Of a stretch of DNA of 64,000 nt, positions 53,400-62,296 are shown one piece after another; positions within the stretch are counted from its first letter, which is position 1; each line of letters starts with the position of its first letter. This DNA is from Pseudomonadota bacterium. Its GTDB lineage: Bacteria > Pseudomonadota > Gammaproteobacteria > Burkholderiales > Burkholderiaceae_C. The notes below the pieces were generated by a model that saw only the letters and a program-made list of their open reading frames with translations, was not told the origin of the DNA and did not search any database. The stretch lies in NCBI GenBank assembly GCA_021845505.1, contig JAJZVU010000013.1, forward strand, positions 1 to 64,000, given 5' to 3'. A program made the position numbers and the translations under genes.

Positions 53400-54359
53400 C
53401 TAGTGCGCCCCGGCCGTCTCGCAGCCCGCGGCGCCTCGCGCGGCCAGCAGCGCGCGCGCCGCGCGGCTGGAATTGGCGCGCCCGAGCGCACCGCTGATGA
53501 AGTCTCCGCAGTCGACCACCGCCTGCAGGTCGACGCCGGTGCGCAGGCCCAGCCCGTGCAGCAGGTACAGCAGGTCCTCGGTCGCCAGGTTGCCGGTGGC
53601 ACCGCGCGCGTAAGGGCAGCCGCCGAGGCCCGCCACCGAGGCATGGAAGCTGCGCACCCCGATCTGCAGCGCCGCCAGCACGTTGGCCAGCGCCTGGCCG
53701 TAGGTGTCGTGGAAATGCCCCGCCAGCCGGGCCAGCGGCAGCACCCGCGACGCGGCCTCGAACACCTGCTGCACCGCGCCCGCGGTGCCCACGCCGATGG
53801 TGTCGGCGATGTCCACGCTGTGGCAGCCCAGGTCGGCCATGCGCTGCACCACCGCGACCACCGCGGAGGCCGGCACCGCGCCCTCGTAGGGGCAGCCCAG
53901 AGCGCAGGAAATGCTTCCGCGCAGCCGCACGCCGGCTTCGCGCGCCATCGCCGCCACCGGCTCGAAGCGCTGGATCGACTCGGCGATGCCGCAGTTGATG
54001 TTGCGTCGGGCGAAGGACTCGCTGGCCGCCGAGAACACCACCACCTCGTCGACCCCGGCCGCCAGCGCCGCCTCCATGCCGCGCACATTGGGAACCAGCG
54101 CCGAGTACACCACCCCGGGGCGGCGCCGGATCGACGCCATCACCTGCGCGCCGTCGGCCATCTGCGGCACCCAGCGCGGGGAGACGAACGCGGCCGCCTC
54201 GATCGCCGGCAGGCCCGCGGCGGCCAGGCGGTCGACCAGCTCGACCTTGACCTGCGCCGGCAGCGGCGTCGATTCGTTCTGCAGGCCGTCGCGCGGCCCG
54301 ACCTCGACCACCTCGACCGACTCGATGTTGCGGGCGAGCCCGGACAACAAGGTACTCAT
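53400..54359 (-). CDS. Hydroxymethylglutaryl-CoA lyase
   Basis: 319 aa, HMGL/DRE-TIM barrel. VGPRDGLQNE (catalytic Arg-Asp, ~20-29), AAAFVSPRWVPQMAD, AGHFHDTYGQALAN with metal His pair (~236-249), and GLGGCPYARGATGNLATED with the active-site cysteine (~265-283). Cleaves HMG-CoA to acetoacetate and acetyl-CoA in leucine catabolism. ATG 54359. Upstream in the same direction are a dehydrogenase and an acyl-CoA synthetase. Confidence 0.92.
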   Translation of the reverse strand: MSTLLSGLARNIESVEVVEVGPRDGLQNESTPLPAQVKVELVDRLAAAGLPAIEAAAFVSPRWVPQMADGAQVMASIRRRPGVVYSALVPNVRGMEAALAAGVDEVVVFSAASESFARRNINCGIAESIQRFEPVAAMAREAGVRLRGSISCALGCPYEGAVPASAVVAVVQRMADLGCHSVDIADTIGVGTAGAVQQVFEAASRVLPLARLAGHFHDTYGQALANVLAALQIGVRSFHASVAGLGGCPYARGATGNLATEDLLYLLHGLGLRTGVDLQAVVDCGDFISGALGRANSSRAARALLAARGAAGCETAGAH

Positions 54360-54392
54360 CTGCGCTACTCCTTCGTCGATGCGGCGGGGGCC

Positions 54393-55337
54393 TCAATACC
54401 CCAGCCAGGGGTCGACCACGCCGCCGGGGGTCTCGCCGCGCTCCAGCGCGGCGATCTTGCGCATCACCTGCGCCGCCGACGGCCCGACCAGGGTCTGCGC
54501 CGCCACGTGGGGGGTGACGCGCACCCGCGGATGGCGCCACAACCCGTCCTCGGGCGGCAGCGGCTCGGTGTCGAACACATCCAGCGTAGCGCCGCCGAGA
54601 TGGCCCTGCTCGACCAGATCCAGCAGGTCGCCGGCGCGCAGCACCGCGCCGCGCCCGGCGTTGACCACGTAGGCGCCGCGGGGCAACTGGCCGAGCGCCG
54701 CGTAGTCGAGCAGCCCGTGGGTCGCCTCGGTCAGCGGCAGCAGCACCACCAGCACGCGGCAGGCGGCGAGGAATTCGTACAGCCGGTCGGTCGAGTACAC
54801 CGGGAAGTCGCAGCCGGCGGGGGCGACGCCGCTGCGGGTGCAGCCACGCAGCGGGAATTCCATCGCCTGCAGCCGGCGCGCCGCCGCCATGCCGAGCTGG
54901 CCCAGGCCGAGCAGACCGACGTGGAAGCTGCCGCGCGGCGCCAGCACCAGCGGCTCCCAGGTGGCGCGCGACTGCAGCGCGGCGTAGTCGTCCATGCGGC
55001 GGTAGGCGTGCAGCACCGCCTCGGCGACGTAGTCGGCCATCTGGCGCCCCATCCCGGCGTCCTGCAGGCGGATCAGCGGGACCTCCGGCAGGTGGGAGCG
55101 CATCAGCGGCAGCAAGGCGTCGACCCCGGCGCCGAGGTTGAACACCGCGCGCAGTTGCTGCTGGCCGGCCAGCCATTCCTGCGGCGGCTTCCACACCAGC
55201 GCGAAGTCGGCCTGGGCGTCGGGCTCGGCGGCGGCGTCGACCACCTGCACCGAAAGCCTCAGCTCGGCGGCGTGCTGCGCCAAGGCGTCGCGCCAGCGGC
55301 GAAACGGCTGGTCCTCGTCCCACACCGCGAGCCTCAT
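54393..55337 (-). CDS. ghrA: D-2-hydroxyacid dehydrogenase, glyoxylate/hydroxypyruvate reductase A type
   Basis: 314 aa. Rossmann motif GLLGLGQLGMAAARRL (~140-155), catalytic Arg in NAGRGAVL (~226), Glu in DVFDTEPLP and His in TPHVAAQT (~280). The substrate-domain LVWKPPQEWL region is typical of the GhrA branch, which reduces glyoxylate and hydroxypyruvate with NADPH. It starts 11 bp after the acyl-CoA synthetase stop. Its fit with acyl-CoA catabolism is unclear; a glyoxylate link to aceK is possible. Confidence 0.85.
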   Translation of the reverse strand: MRLAVWDEDQPFRRWRDALAQHAAELRLSVQVVDAAAEPDAQADFALVWKPPQEWLAGQQQLRAVFNLGAGVDALLPLMRSHLPEVPLIRLQDAGMGRQMADYVAEAVLHAYRRMDDYAALQSRATWEPLVLAPRGSFHVGLLGLGQLGMAAARRLQAMEFPLRGCTRSGVAPAGCDFPVYSTDRLYEFLAACRVLVVLLPLTEATHGLLDYAALGQLPRGAYVVNAGRGAVLRAGDLLDLVEQGHLGGATLDVFDTEPLPPEDGLWRHPRVRVTPHVAAQTLVGPSAAQVMRKIAALERGETPGGVVDPWLGY

Positions 55338-55348
55338 GCCGGCCCCCT

Positions 55349-57040
55349 TCAGGCGGTGCGCTGGTCGCGCACCCCGAGTTCGTCCTGCATGGCTTCGCGG
55401 ATCTTGAACTTCTGCACCTTGCCGGTGATGGTCAGCGGGAAGGCCTTGACGAAGCGCACGTAACGCGGGATCTTGTAGTGGGCGATCTGCCCCTTGCAGA
55501 ACTCGCGGATGTCCTGCTCGGTGGGCTGACTGCCGGCGCGCGGGATGATCCATGCGCACAGCTCCTCGCCGTACCTGGCGTCGGGCACCCCGACCACCTG
55601 CACGTCCTGCACCATCGGGTGGCGGTAGAGGAACTCCTCGATCTCCCGCGGATAGATGTTCTCCCCGCCGCGGATGACCATGTCCTTGATGCGGCCGACG
55701 ATGTTCACGTAGCCCTCGGCGTCCATGGTCGCCAGGTCGCCGGTATGCATCCACCCCTCGGGGTCGATGGCCTCGCGGGTGCGCTCCTCGTCGCCCCAGT
55801 AGCCGTGCATCACCGAGTAGCCGCGGGTGCACAGCTCGCCGGCGGTCCCCGGCGGCACGGTGGCGCCGCTGGCCGGGTCGACGATCTTCACCTCCAGGTG
55901 CGGCTGCACCAGGCCGACCGTGCTGACCCGCCTGTCCAGCGGGGTGTCGGTGGAGCTCTGGCAGCTCACCGGCGAGGTCTCGGTCATGCCGTAGGCGATG
56001 GTGATCTGCGACAGGTGCATGTCGTCGACCACCCGCTTCATCACCTCCACCGGGCAGGGGCTGCCGGCCATGATCCCGGTGCGCAGGGTCGACAGGTCGA
56101 ATTCGGCGAAGCGCGGCTGGTCGAGCATCGCGATGAACATGGTCGGAACGCCGTGCAGCCCGGTGCAGCGCTCGGTCTGCACGGCCTGCAGCGTGAGCAG
56201 CGGGTCGAAGGCCGAATTCGGGTAGACGATGGTCGCGCCGTGGGTGATGCAGGCCAGGTTGCCCAGCACCATGCCGAAGCAGTGGTACAGCGGGACGGGT
56301 ATGCAAAGCCTGTCGTGCGGCTGCAGCTTCATCGCCTCGCCGATGAAATACCCGTTGTTCAGGATGTTGCTGTGGGTGAGTGTCGCGCCCTTCGGGAAAC
56401 CGGTGGTGCCGCTGGTGAACTGGATGTTGACCGGATCGTGGCAGTCCAGCCCGCGCGCCACGCGGGCCACCTCGGGGTCGCCGGCGCGCCCGCGGCCGAG
56501 CCACTGCGCGAAGCCCAGCATGCCCGGCTCGTCGCGCTCGCCCAGCTGCACGACCAGCCGCAGCCCCGGCAGGCGCGCCGCGCGCAGCTCGCCGGGTGCG
56601 CAATGCGCCAGTTCCGGGGCGAGTTCGCGCATCATCGCCAGGTAGTCGCTGGTGCGGAACTCGGGCATCAGCACCAGCGCCTGGCAGCCCACCTTGTTCA
56701 GCGCGTACTCGACCTCGGCGACGCGGTACGCGGGGTTGATGTTGACCAGCACGATGCCGACCTTGGCGGTGGCCAGTTGCATCAACACCCACTCCACGCA
56801 GTTGTGGGCCCAGATTCCCACGCGGTCGCCGCGCTGCAGCCCGCTGGCCAGCATCGCGCTGGCCAGGGTGTCGACCTCGCGCGCCAGCTGCGTCCAGCTC
56901 AGCCGGCGCTGCTGGTGCAGGCTGACCAGCGCGTCGCGCTCGCCCTGGCGCGCCGCCATGTCGTCGAAGAATTCCCCCAGCGTGCGGGTGATCAGCGGCT
57001 GCGCGGTGCTGCCGCAGGCGTAACTGGTGGTCAGTGTCAT
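55349..57040 (-). CDS. AMP-binding acyl-CoA synthetase (medium/long-chain type)
   Basis: 563 aa, ANL superfamily. P-loop [22 protein letters not shown] (~193-213), [11 protein letters not shown] adenine motif (~338), [37 protein letters not shown] hinge (~440-475), catalytic lysine in [14 protein letters not shown] (~540). Activates a carboxylic acid to its CoA thioester. Substrate not determinable. GGAGGAG precedes ATG 57040. Confidence 0.92.
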   Translation of the reverse strand: MTLTTSYACGSTAQPLITRTLGEFFDDMAARQGERDALVSLHQQRRLSWTQLAREVDTLASAMLASGLQRGDRVGIWAHNCVEWVLMQLATAKVGIVLVNINPAYRVAEVEYALNKVGCQALVLMPEFRTSDYLAMMRELAPELAHCAPGELRAARLPGLRLVVQLGERDEPGMLGFAQWLGRGRAGDPEVARVARGLDCHDPVNIQFTSGTTGFPKGATLTHSNILNNGYFIGEAMKLQPHDRLCIPVPLYHCFGMVLGNLACITHGATIVYPNSAFDPLLTLQAVQTERCTGLHGVPTMFIAMLDQPRFAEFDLSTLRTGIMAGSPCPVEVMKRVVDDMHLSQITIAYGMTETSPVSCQSSTDTPLDRRVSTVGLVQPHLEVKIVDPASGATVPPGTAGELCTRGYSVMHGYWGDEERTREAIDPEGWMHTGDLATMDAEGYVNIVGRIKDMVIRGGENIYPREIEEFLYRHPMVQDVQVVGVPDARYGEELCAWIIPRAGSQPTEQDIREFCKGQIAHYKIPRYVRFVKAFPLTITGKVQKFKIREAMQDELGVRDQRTA

Positions 57041-57111
57041 GGTCGTCTCCTCCGACTCGTCGTGCGGCTGCGTCGCTCGCGCATCGGCGCGCGGGCGGCG
57101 CGGCCCGGGTT

Positions 57112-57714
57112 TCAAAAGCGCGCCTGCAGCCAGCGCTCGATCTGCGGCAGGCGGTCGACCCCCCAGAAGGGCTCGTCGTCCACCACGAAATACGGCGCCC
57201 CGCACATTCCGGCGGCCAGCGCCCGCTGGCCGTTGGCGCGCAGTCTTTCCTTGAGTTCGGGCTCGGCGCACCAGGCGTCGAGCTGCTCGGGCGGCAGCCG
57301 CAGCCCGCGCCCCACCGCGTGCAGCACCGGCATGCCCGAGATGTCCTGCCCGTCGACGAAGTAGGCCTCGAACACCCGGTGGATCCAGTCCACCGCCAGC
57401 GGCGAGCGCGCCCGCTGCAGCGCCAGCAGCACCCGAGCCGCCTGCTGGGTGGCCACCGGGAAGGGCTGGGGATGGTGGTAGGTCACCCCGAGAAAGCGCG
57501 CCGAGCGCGACAGGTCGCGCGCCATGTACTCGGCCTTCAGCGGCTGTTGCGAAGGCGGGCGCGCACCGGTGGCCTCGAACACCGGACCGAGCAGCACCGG
57601 CACCCACTCCACGCTGCGCCCGTGGCGCGCGGCCAGCGGCTCGACGAGCACGCTGGCCAGGTAGGAGTAGGGCGAGGTGAAGTCGAAGAACAGGATGATC
57701 GGCGACACGGGCAT
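57112..57714 (-). CDS. 2-hydroxychromene-2-carboxylate isomerase / DsbA-family protein
   Basis: 200 aa, thioredoxin-fold kappa-GST-like protein. The active-site opening [14 protein letters not shown] has Ser in place of the DsbA cysteine, which is the glutathione-dependent isomerase signature; [20 protein letters not shown] is the conserved C-terminal cis-Pro region. In catabolic clusters it is often of unclear role. Lies between thiolase and acyl-CoA synthetase. Confidence 0.88.
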   Translation of the reverse strand: MPVSPIILFFDFTSPYSYLASVLVEPLAARHGRSVEWVPVLLGPVFEATGARPPSQQPLKAEYMARDLSRSARFLGVTYHHPQPFPVATQQAARVLLALQRARSPLAVDWIHRVFEAYFVDGQDISGMPVLHAVGRGLRLPPEQLDAWCAEPELKERLRANGQRALAAGMCGAPYFVVDDEPFWGVDRLPQIERWLQARF

Positions 57715-57831
57715 CGAGGGCTCCTGCGGCCGCCGGCGGCCTTCGCGGCGCCGGCGCTGGGCCTGGGTTCAGGCCATTCGGGGTTCAGGCCGTTCGGGGT
57801 CAGACCATGCGGGCCTCGGTCCGTTCGCGCC

Positions 57832-59013
57832 TCAGGCCATCTCCACCGTCATCGCGGTGGCCTCGCCGCCGCCGATGCACAGTGCGGCCACGCCGCGCCG
57901 CAGCCCGCGCTTGCGCAGCGCGCCGAGCAGCGTGACGACAATGCGCGCCCCGCTGGCGCCGATCGGGTGGCCCAGCGCGACCGCGCCGCCGTGCACGTTG
58001 ACCACATCGTGCGACAGGCCGAACTCATGCATCGCCGCCATGGTCACGGTGGCGAAGGCCTCGTTGACCTCCCACAGCTGCACGTCGTCCTTGGTCCAGC
58101 CGGCGCGCTGCAGCGCCTTGTCGATGGCTCCCGCGGGAGCGGTGGTGAACCATTCGGGCGCCTGCGCGTGCACCGCGTGGGAGTGGATGCGCGCCAGCAC
58201 CTGGCAGCCCAGCCGGCGGGCGGTGGACTCGCGCATCAGCACCAGCGCAGCCGCGCCGTCGGAAATGCTCGACGAGGTGGCCGCGGTGATGGTGCCGTCC
58301 TTGCGGAACGCCGGCTTGAGCGTGGGGATCTTGTCCGGACGCGCCTTGAAGGGCTGCTCGTCGCGGGCGATGCGCTGCTCGCCGCCGCGCCCGGAGAGCA
58401 CCACCGGGGTGATCTCCCAGTCGAAGCTGCCGTCCTCGTTGGCCCGCTTGGCGCGCGCGGTCGACTCCAGCGCGAAGGCATCCATCGCCTCGCGGCTGAA
58501 GCCGTAGCGCTCGACGCAGCGCTCGGCGAACACCCCCATCGCCTTGCCGCGCTCGTAGGCGTCCTCCAGGCCGTCGAGGGCCATGTGGTCGTAGAACTCG
58601 GTCAGGCCGTACTTGACTCCCTTGCGCACAAAGGCCAGGTGGGGGGCGTTGGTCATGCTTTCCATGCCGCCCGCGACCATCACCTCGGCGGTTCCGGCCA
58701 GCAGCATGTCGTGGGCGAACATCATCGCGCGCATGCCCGAGCCGCACATCTTCGACAGCGTCACGGCGCCCGCCGACAGCGGCAGCCCGGCCTTGAGCGC
58801 CGCCTGGCGCGCCGGCGCCTGGCCCTGGCCGGCGAGCAGGCAGTTGCCCATCAGCACTTCGTCGACCGCCTCCCTGGCGATCCCGGCGCGCTCGACCGCG
58901 CCGGCGATCGCGGTGGCGCCCAGCTCCCATGCCGCGACGCCGGCCAGATCGCCGAGCAGGCCGCCGATGGGAGTGCGGGCGGCGGATACGATGACCACGG
59001 GATCGGAATTCAT
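57832..59013 (-). CDS. Acetyl-CoA C-acetyltransferase (thiolase)
   Basis: 393 aa. Nucleophile C90 in [13 protein letters not shown], then [29 protein letters not shown] with the catalytic histidine (~350), and the second cysteine in [12 protein letters not shown] (~382). Interconverts acetoacetyl-CoA and two acetyl-CoA, or cleaves longer 3-ketoacyl-CoA. The start ATG overlaps the aceK stop (ATGA), so translation is coupled. Confidence 0.93.
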   Translation of the reverse strand: MNSDPVVIVSAARTPIGGLLGDLAGVAAWELGATAIAGAVERAGIAREAVDEVLMGNCLLAGQGQAPARQAALKAGLPLSAGAVTLSKMCGSGMRAMMFAHDMLLAGTAEVMVAGGMESMTNAPHLAFVRKGVKYGLTEFYDHMALDGLEDAYERGKAMGVFAERCVERYGFSREAMDAFALESTARAKRANEDGSFDWEITPVVLSGRGGEQRIARDEQPFKARPDKIPTLKPAFRKDGTITAATSSSISDGAAALVLMRESTARRLGCQVLARIHSHAVHAQAPEWFTTAPAGAIDKALQRAGWTKDDVQLWEVNEAFATVTMAAMHEFGLSHDVVNVHGGAVALGHPIGASGARIVVTLLGALRKRGLRRGVAALCIGGGEATAMTVEMA

Positions 59014-60815
59014 GACATCTCCATCAGGTTGGGCGCCGCATCCGCGGGGGCGGGCGCGGCGTTCCGGCGGGCGAAGCGCCTGGCCGGGTCGTAGGGGAAC
59101 ACATCGATCAGCTGGCCGTCGCGGATGCGGCGCTGCTGCGCCTGCCAGAAGGCGGGATCGAGCAGATCGGCGTGGTGGCGCAGGAAGACCTCGCGCACCT
59201 GCGGGTCGCCCAGCAGGAAGCGGCCGAAGGTCTCGGGGAACACGTCGTGCGGGCCCACCGGATACCAGGGCTCGGCGGCGAGCTCGTCGTCCTCGTTGCG
59301 CGCCTCGGGCACGCGCCGGAACCGGCAGTCGGTGATGTACTCGATTTCATCGTAGTCGTAGAACACCACCTTGCCGTGGCGGGTGACTCCGAAGTTCTTC
59401 CACAGCATGTCGCCGGGAAAGATGTTGGCCGCGACCAGGTCCTTGATCGCGTTGCCGTAGTCGACCACCGCAGCTTCCAGCTGCTCGGGAGTCGCCTCGC
59501 GCAGGTAGATGTTCAGCGGGATCATCCGGCGCTCGATGTAGCAGTGTCGGATCACCAGCAGGTCGCCGTCCTCCTCGAGCTGCGACGAGCAGGTGGCCTT
59601 GAGCTCCTCGACCAGCGCCGGGTCGAAGCGCTCGCGCGGAAAGGCCACGTTGGAGTATTCCAGGGTGTCGGCCATGCGGCCGACGCGGTCGTGGCGCTTG
59701 ACCAGCAGGTACTTGGCCTTGACCTGCTCGCGGGTGGTGTCCTTGGGCGGCGGGTAGAAGTCGCGGATGACCTTGAACACGAAGGGGAAGGAAGGCAGCG
59801 TGAACACCAGCATCACCATGCCGCGGATCCCCGGCGCCGTCGTGAAGTTGTCGCTCGAGTGCCTCAGGTGGTAGAGGAAATCGCGATAGAACAGCGTCTT
59901 GCCCTGCTTGGCCAGCCCGAGGGCGCTGTACAGCTCGGAGCGCGGCTTGCGCGGCATCAGCGCGCGCAGGAACTGCACGTAGGCCGAAGGCACCGCCATG
60001 TCGACCATGAAGTACGCGCGGGCGAAGGAAAACAGCAGCAGCAGGTCGTCCTCGTCGAGCAGCACGGTGTCGATGACCAGGCGGCCATCGGGGTCGTGCA
60101 GGATCGGCAGCGCCAGCGGGGTCTCCCAGTAGCCGTTGATCACCCGACCGACCAGGTACGCCCCCTTGTTGCGGTAGAACAGCGAGGACAGCACCTGGAT
60201 CTGGAAATTGCTGCGCAGCCGCATGCCCTGCAGGCGGCGCTCGAGCACCTCGGCCACCCGCGCGACGTCGCCGTCGAGGTCGGCGAAGGGGCGTTGCAAC
60301 TGGTAGTTGTGGACGATGCGCACCAGGGTCTGCGCCAGGTTGTCGCGGCTCGGGTAGTAGGCGCGGAAGGTCGGCTGCGCGGCCGGTTCGTCGTATTCGA
60401 TGTATTCGGTGGAAATCGCCGGCCGCACGAACAGGATGTCGTTGTGGAAGTGCCGGCGATGCAGCATCTTGGTGGTCACCGAGTTGAAGAAGGTCTCCGC
60501 CAGCTCGGGCTGCAGGTGGTTGGTGAGCAGGCCGATGTAGTGCAGCTTGGCCTGGTGCCAGACCTGGGTGTCGAGCAGCGAGGCGCCGAACTCGGCCTGC
60601 AGGTGCTCGATCGCCTCGTCGACCCGGGTGTCGTAGAAGGCGATGCGCTCGCGTTGCGCGCGCTGCTGCCCGGCCCAGTCGCCGGCCTCGAAGCGCGACT
60701 TGGCCTCGCGGCTGACCTGGCGGAACAGCCGGAAGTGCTTGTTGAAGCCCTCGAGCATCGCCCGCGCGATGGCGAACGCCACCTGCGAATCCAGCCGGGT
60801 CGGGAATTGGTTCAT
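59010..60815 (-). CDS. aceK: Isocitrate dehydrogenase kinase/phosphatase
   Basis: 601 aa. Switches isocitrate dehydrogenase off by phosphorylation so isocitrate enters the glyoxylate bypass, and reverses it. The kinase-like C-terminal half has the ATP loop region ([28 protein letters not shown], ~320), the [28 protein letters not shown] stretch and [23 protein letters not shown] (metal-binding DYDE, ~475). Full length. aceA and aceB are not adjacent. It heads a leftward operon with thiolase. Confidence 0.96.
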   Translation of the reverse strand: MNQFPTRLDSQVAFAIARAMLEGFNKHFRLFRQVSREAKSRFEAGDWAGQQRAQRERIAFYDTRVDEAIEHLQAEFGASLLDTQVWHQAKLHYIGLLTNHLQPELAETFFNSVTTKMLHRRHFHNDILFVRPAISTEYIEYDEPAAQPTFRAYYPSRDNLAQTLVRIVHNYQLQRPFADLDGDVARVAEVLERRLQGMRLRSNFQIQVLSSLFYRNKGAYLVGRVINGYWETPLALPILHDPDGRLVIDTVLLDEDDLLLLFSFARAYFMVDMAVPSAYVQFLRALMPRKPRSELYSALGLAKQGKTLFYRDFLYHLRHSSDNFTTAPGIRGMVMLVFTLPSFPFVFKVIRDFYPPPKDTTREQVKAKYLLVKRHDRVGRMADTLEYSNVAFPRERFDPALVEELKATCSSQLEEDGDLLVIRHCYIERRMIPLNIYLREATPEQLEAAVVDYGNAIKDLVAANIFPGDMLWKNFGVTRHGKVVFYDYDEIEYITDCRFRRVPEARNEDDELAAEPWYPVGPHDVFPETFGRFLLGDPQVREVFLRHHADLLDPAFWQAQQRRIRDGQLIDVFPYDPARRFARRNAAPAPADAAPNLMEMS

Positions 60816-60878
60816 GCGCGGCCTGTCGTGTCCCCTGGTGTGCGCTGCGCCGCCCCGCGCGGGCGGGGTCCGAGGTGC

Positions 60879-60908
60879 AATGTAACCGCCCGCAAGCGCG
60901 CCATACAA
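60879..60908 (-). promoter_or_regulatory. Candidate promoter of aceK-thiolase operon
   Basis: On the minus strand TTGTAT (60903-60908), 18-bp spacer, TACATT (60879-60884); transcript start near 60872, leaving a ~57-nt leader. Moderate match. Confidence 0.45.
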
Positions 60909-60944
60909 GTGCCGAACGGTCGGACCCTTTGCCCCAGGTCATGC

Positions 60945-60950
60945 TAGGCT
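60945..60950 (+). promoter_or_regulatory. Candidate -10 box of the class V aminotransferase gene
   Basis: TAGGCT preceded by TGC (extended -10), giving a ~58-nt leader. No clear -35. Divergent from aceK. Confidence 0.35.
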
Positions 60951-61015
60951 TTTCCGGATGCCCGCAAAAGGCAGGCAGGGCTTGCGCCCTGGCCGAAACG
61001 ACAGGAGAACTTGCG

Positions 61016-62167
61016 ATGCCTGCACTGCGCCCCGACGTCGACCCCGACGGATTGCTGGAATATTCGGTCGTCTACACCGACCGCGCGCTCAACCACATGT
61101 CGCAGCGCTTTCGCAAGGCGCTCGGCGACATCTCGTCGATGCTGCGCCAGGCCTACGCGGCCGACGCCGCGGTGGTCGTTCCGGGCAGCGGCACCTTCGC
61201 GATGGAAGCGGTGGCGCGCCAGTTCGTCGGCAGCGACGAGGGCTGTGCGGCGCTGGTGCTGCGCAACGGCTGGTTCAGCTATCGCTGGTCGCAGATCCTC
61301 GAGGCCGCGCGTCCGCGGGCGCGCGTGGGCGTGCTCAAGGCGCGCGCGACCTCGGCGTCGCCGCAGGCGGCCTTCGCTCCGCCCGCGGCAGGCGAGGTCG
61401 CGCAGGCCATCCGCAGCCAGCGCCCGTCGGTGGTGTTCGTCCCCCATGTGGAAACCTCGGCCGGGATCCTGCTGCCCGACGAATACATCGGCGAGCTGGC
61501 TGCCGCCGCGCACGAAGTCGACGCGCTGCTCGTGCTCGACTGCATCGCCTCCGGGGCGATCTGGGTCGACATGCGCGCCCTCGGCGTCGACGTGCTGGTG
61601 AGCGCGCCGCAGAAGGGCTGGAGCGGGCCGCCCTGCGCCGGTTTCGCGATGCTTTCGCAGCGCGCGCTGCAGCGGATCGAGTCGACCCGCAGCGACAGCT
61701 TCGCGTGCGACCTGGCCGCGTGGCTGAAGATCATGCGGGCCTACGAAGGCGGCGGCCATGCCTACCACGCGACCATGCCCACCGATTCGCTGCTGCGCGT
61801 GCGCGACGTGATGCGCGAGGCCTTCGACATCGGGCTGCCGCGGCTCAAGCAGGCGCAAGTCGAACTCGGCTCGCGGGTGCGCGAAGCCCTGCGGCGCCGC
61901 GGCGTCGCCGACGTCGCCGCGACCGGTTACCAGGCGCCCGGGGTGGTGGTCAGCCACACCGGCGACCCGGCGATCCACAACGCCCAGGCCTTCGCTGCCG
62001 CGGGCGTGCAGATCGCCGCCGGCGTGCCGCTGGCCTGCGACGAACCGAAGGACTTCCGCACCTTCCGCATCGGCCTGTTCGGCCTGGACAAGCTGCTCGA
62101 CGTGCCCGCCGCGGCGCAGCGCCTCGAAGCCGCCTTCGACGCGGTCGGCCTGCGCCAGGCGGCCTGA
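61016..62167 (+). CDS. Class V aminotransferase (serine/alanine-glyoxylate type)
   Basis: 383 aa, fold-type I PLP enzyme. PLP lysine K200 in SAPQKGWSGPPCAGF; VVVPGSGTFAMEAVARQF (~52-70) holds the phosphate loop; LLVLDCIASGAIWVDMRALGVD carries the cofactor Asp. Closest to alanine-glyoxylate/serine-glyoxylate or 2-aminoethylphosphonate aminotransferases; the amino donor is uncertain. AGGAG eight bases before ATG 61016. With ghrA and aceK nearby, a glyoxylate-handling role is attractive but inferred. Confidence 0.88.
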   Translation: MPALRPDVDPDGLLEYSVVYTDRALNHMSQRFRKALGDISSMLRQAYAADAAVVVPGSGTFAMEAVARQFVGSDEGCAALVLRNGWFSYRWSQILEAARPRARVGVLKARATSASPQAAFAPPAAGEVAQAIRSQRPSVVFVPHVETSAGILLPDEYIGELAAAAHEVDALLVLDCIASGAIWVDMRALGVDVLVSAPQKGWSGPPCAGFAMLSQRALQRIESTRSDSFACDLAAWLKIMRAYEGGGHAYHATMPTDSLLRVRDVMREAFDIGLPRLKQAQVELGSRVREALRRRGVADVAATGYQAPGVVVSHTGDPAIHNAQAFAAAGVQIAAGVPLACDEPKDFRTFRIGLFGLDKLLDVPAAAQRLEAAFDAVGLRQAA

Positions 62168-62296
62168 AGCGCGCGCCGGGCCGACGCCCGAGGGCGTCGG
62201 CTGTAGCCGGCGCGCGACTGTCAGGGCCTGTGCCGCGGGGCTCGCTCCGGCGAGCGCGCCGCAGCGCGGCCGCGACAAGGCACAATTCCTGGGCCC

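Noticed and set aside
57767-57806. Imperfect repeats (GGTTCAGGCC..TTCGGGG) between the isomerase and thiolase genes
   Set aside because: They are short and imperfect, with no sign of structure or mobility; probably slippage debris in a 117-bp gap.
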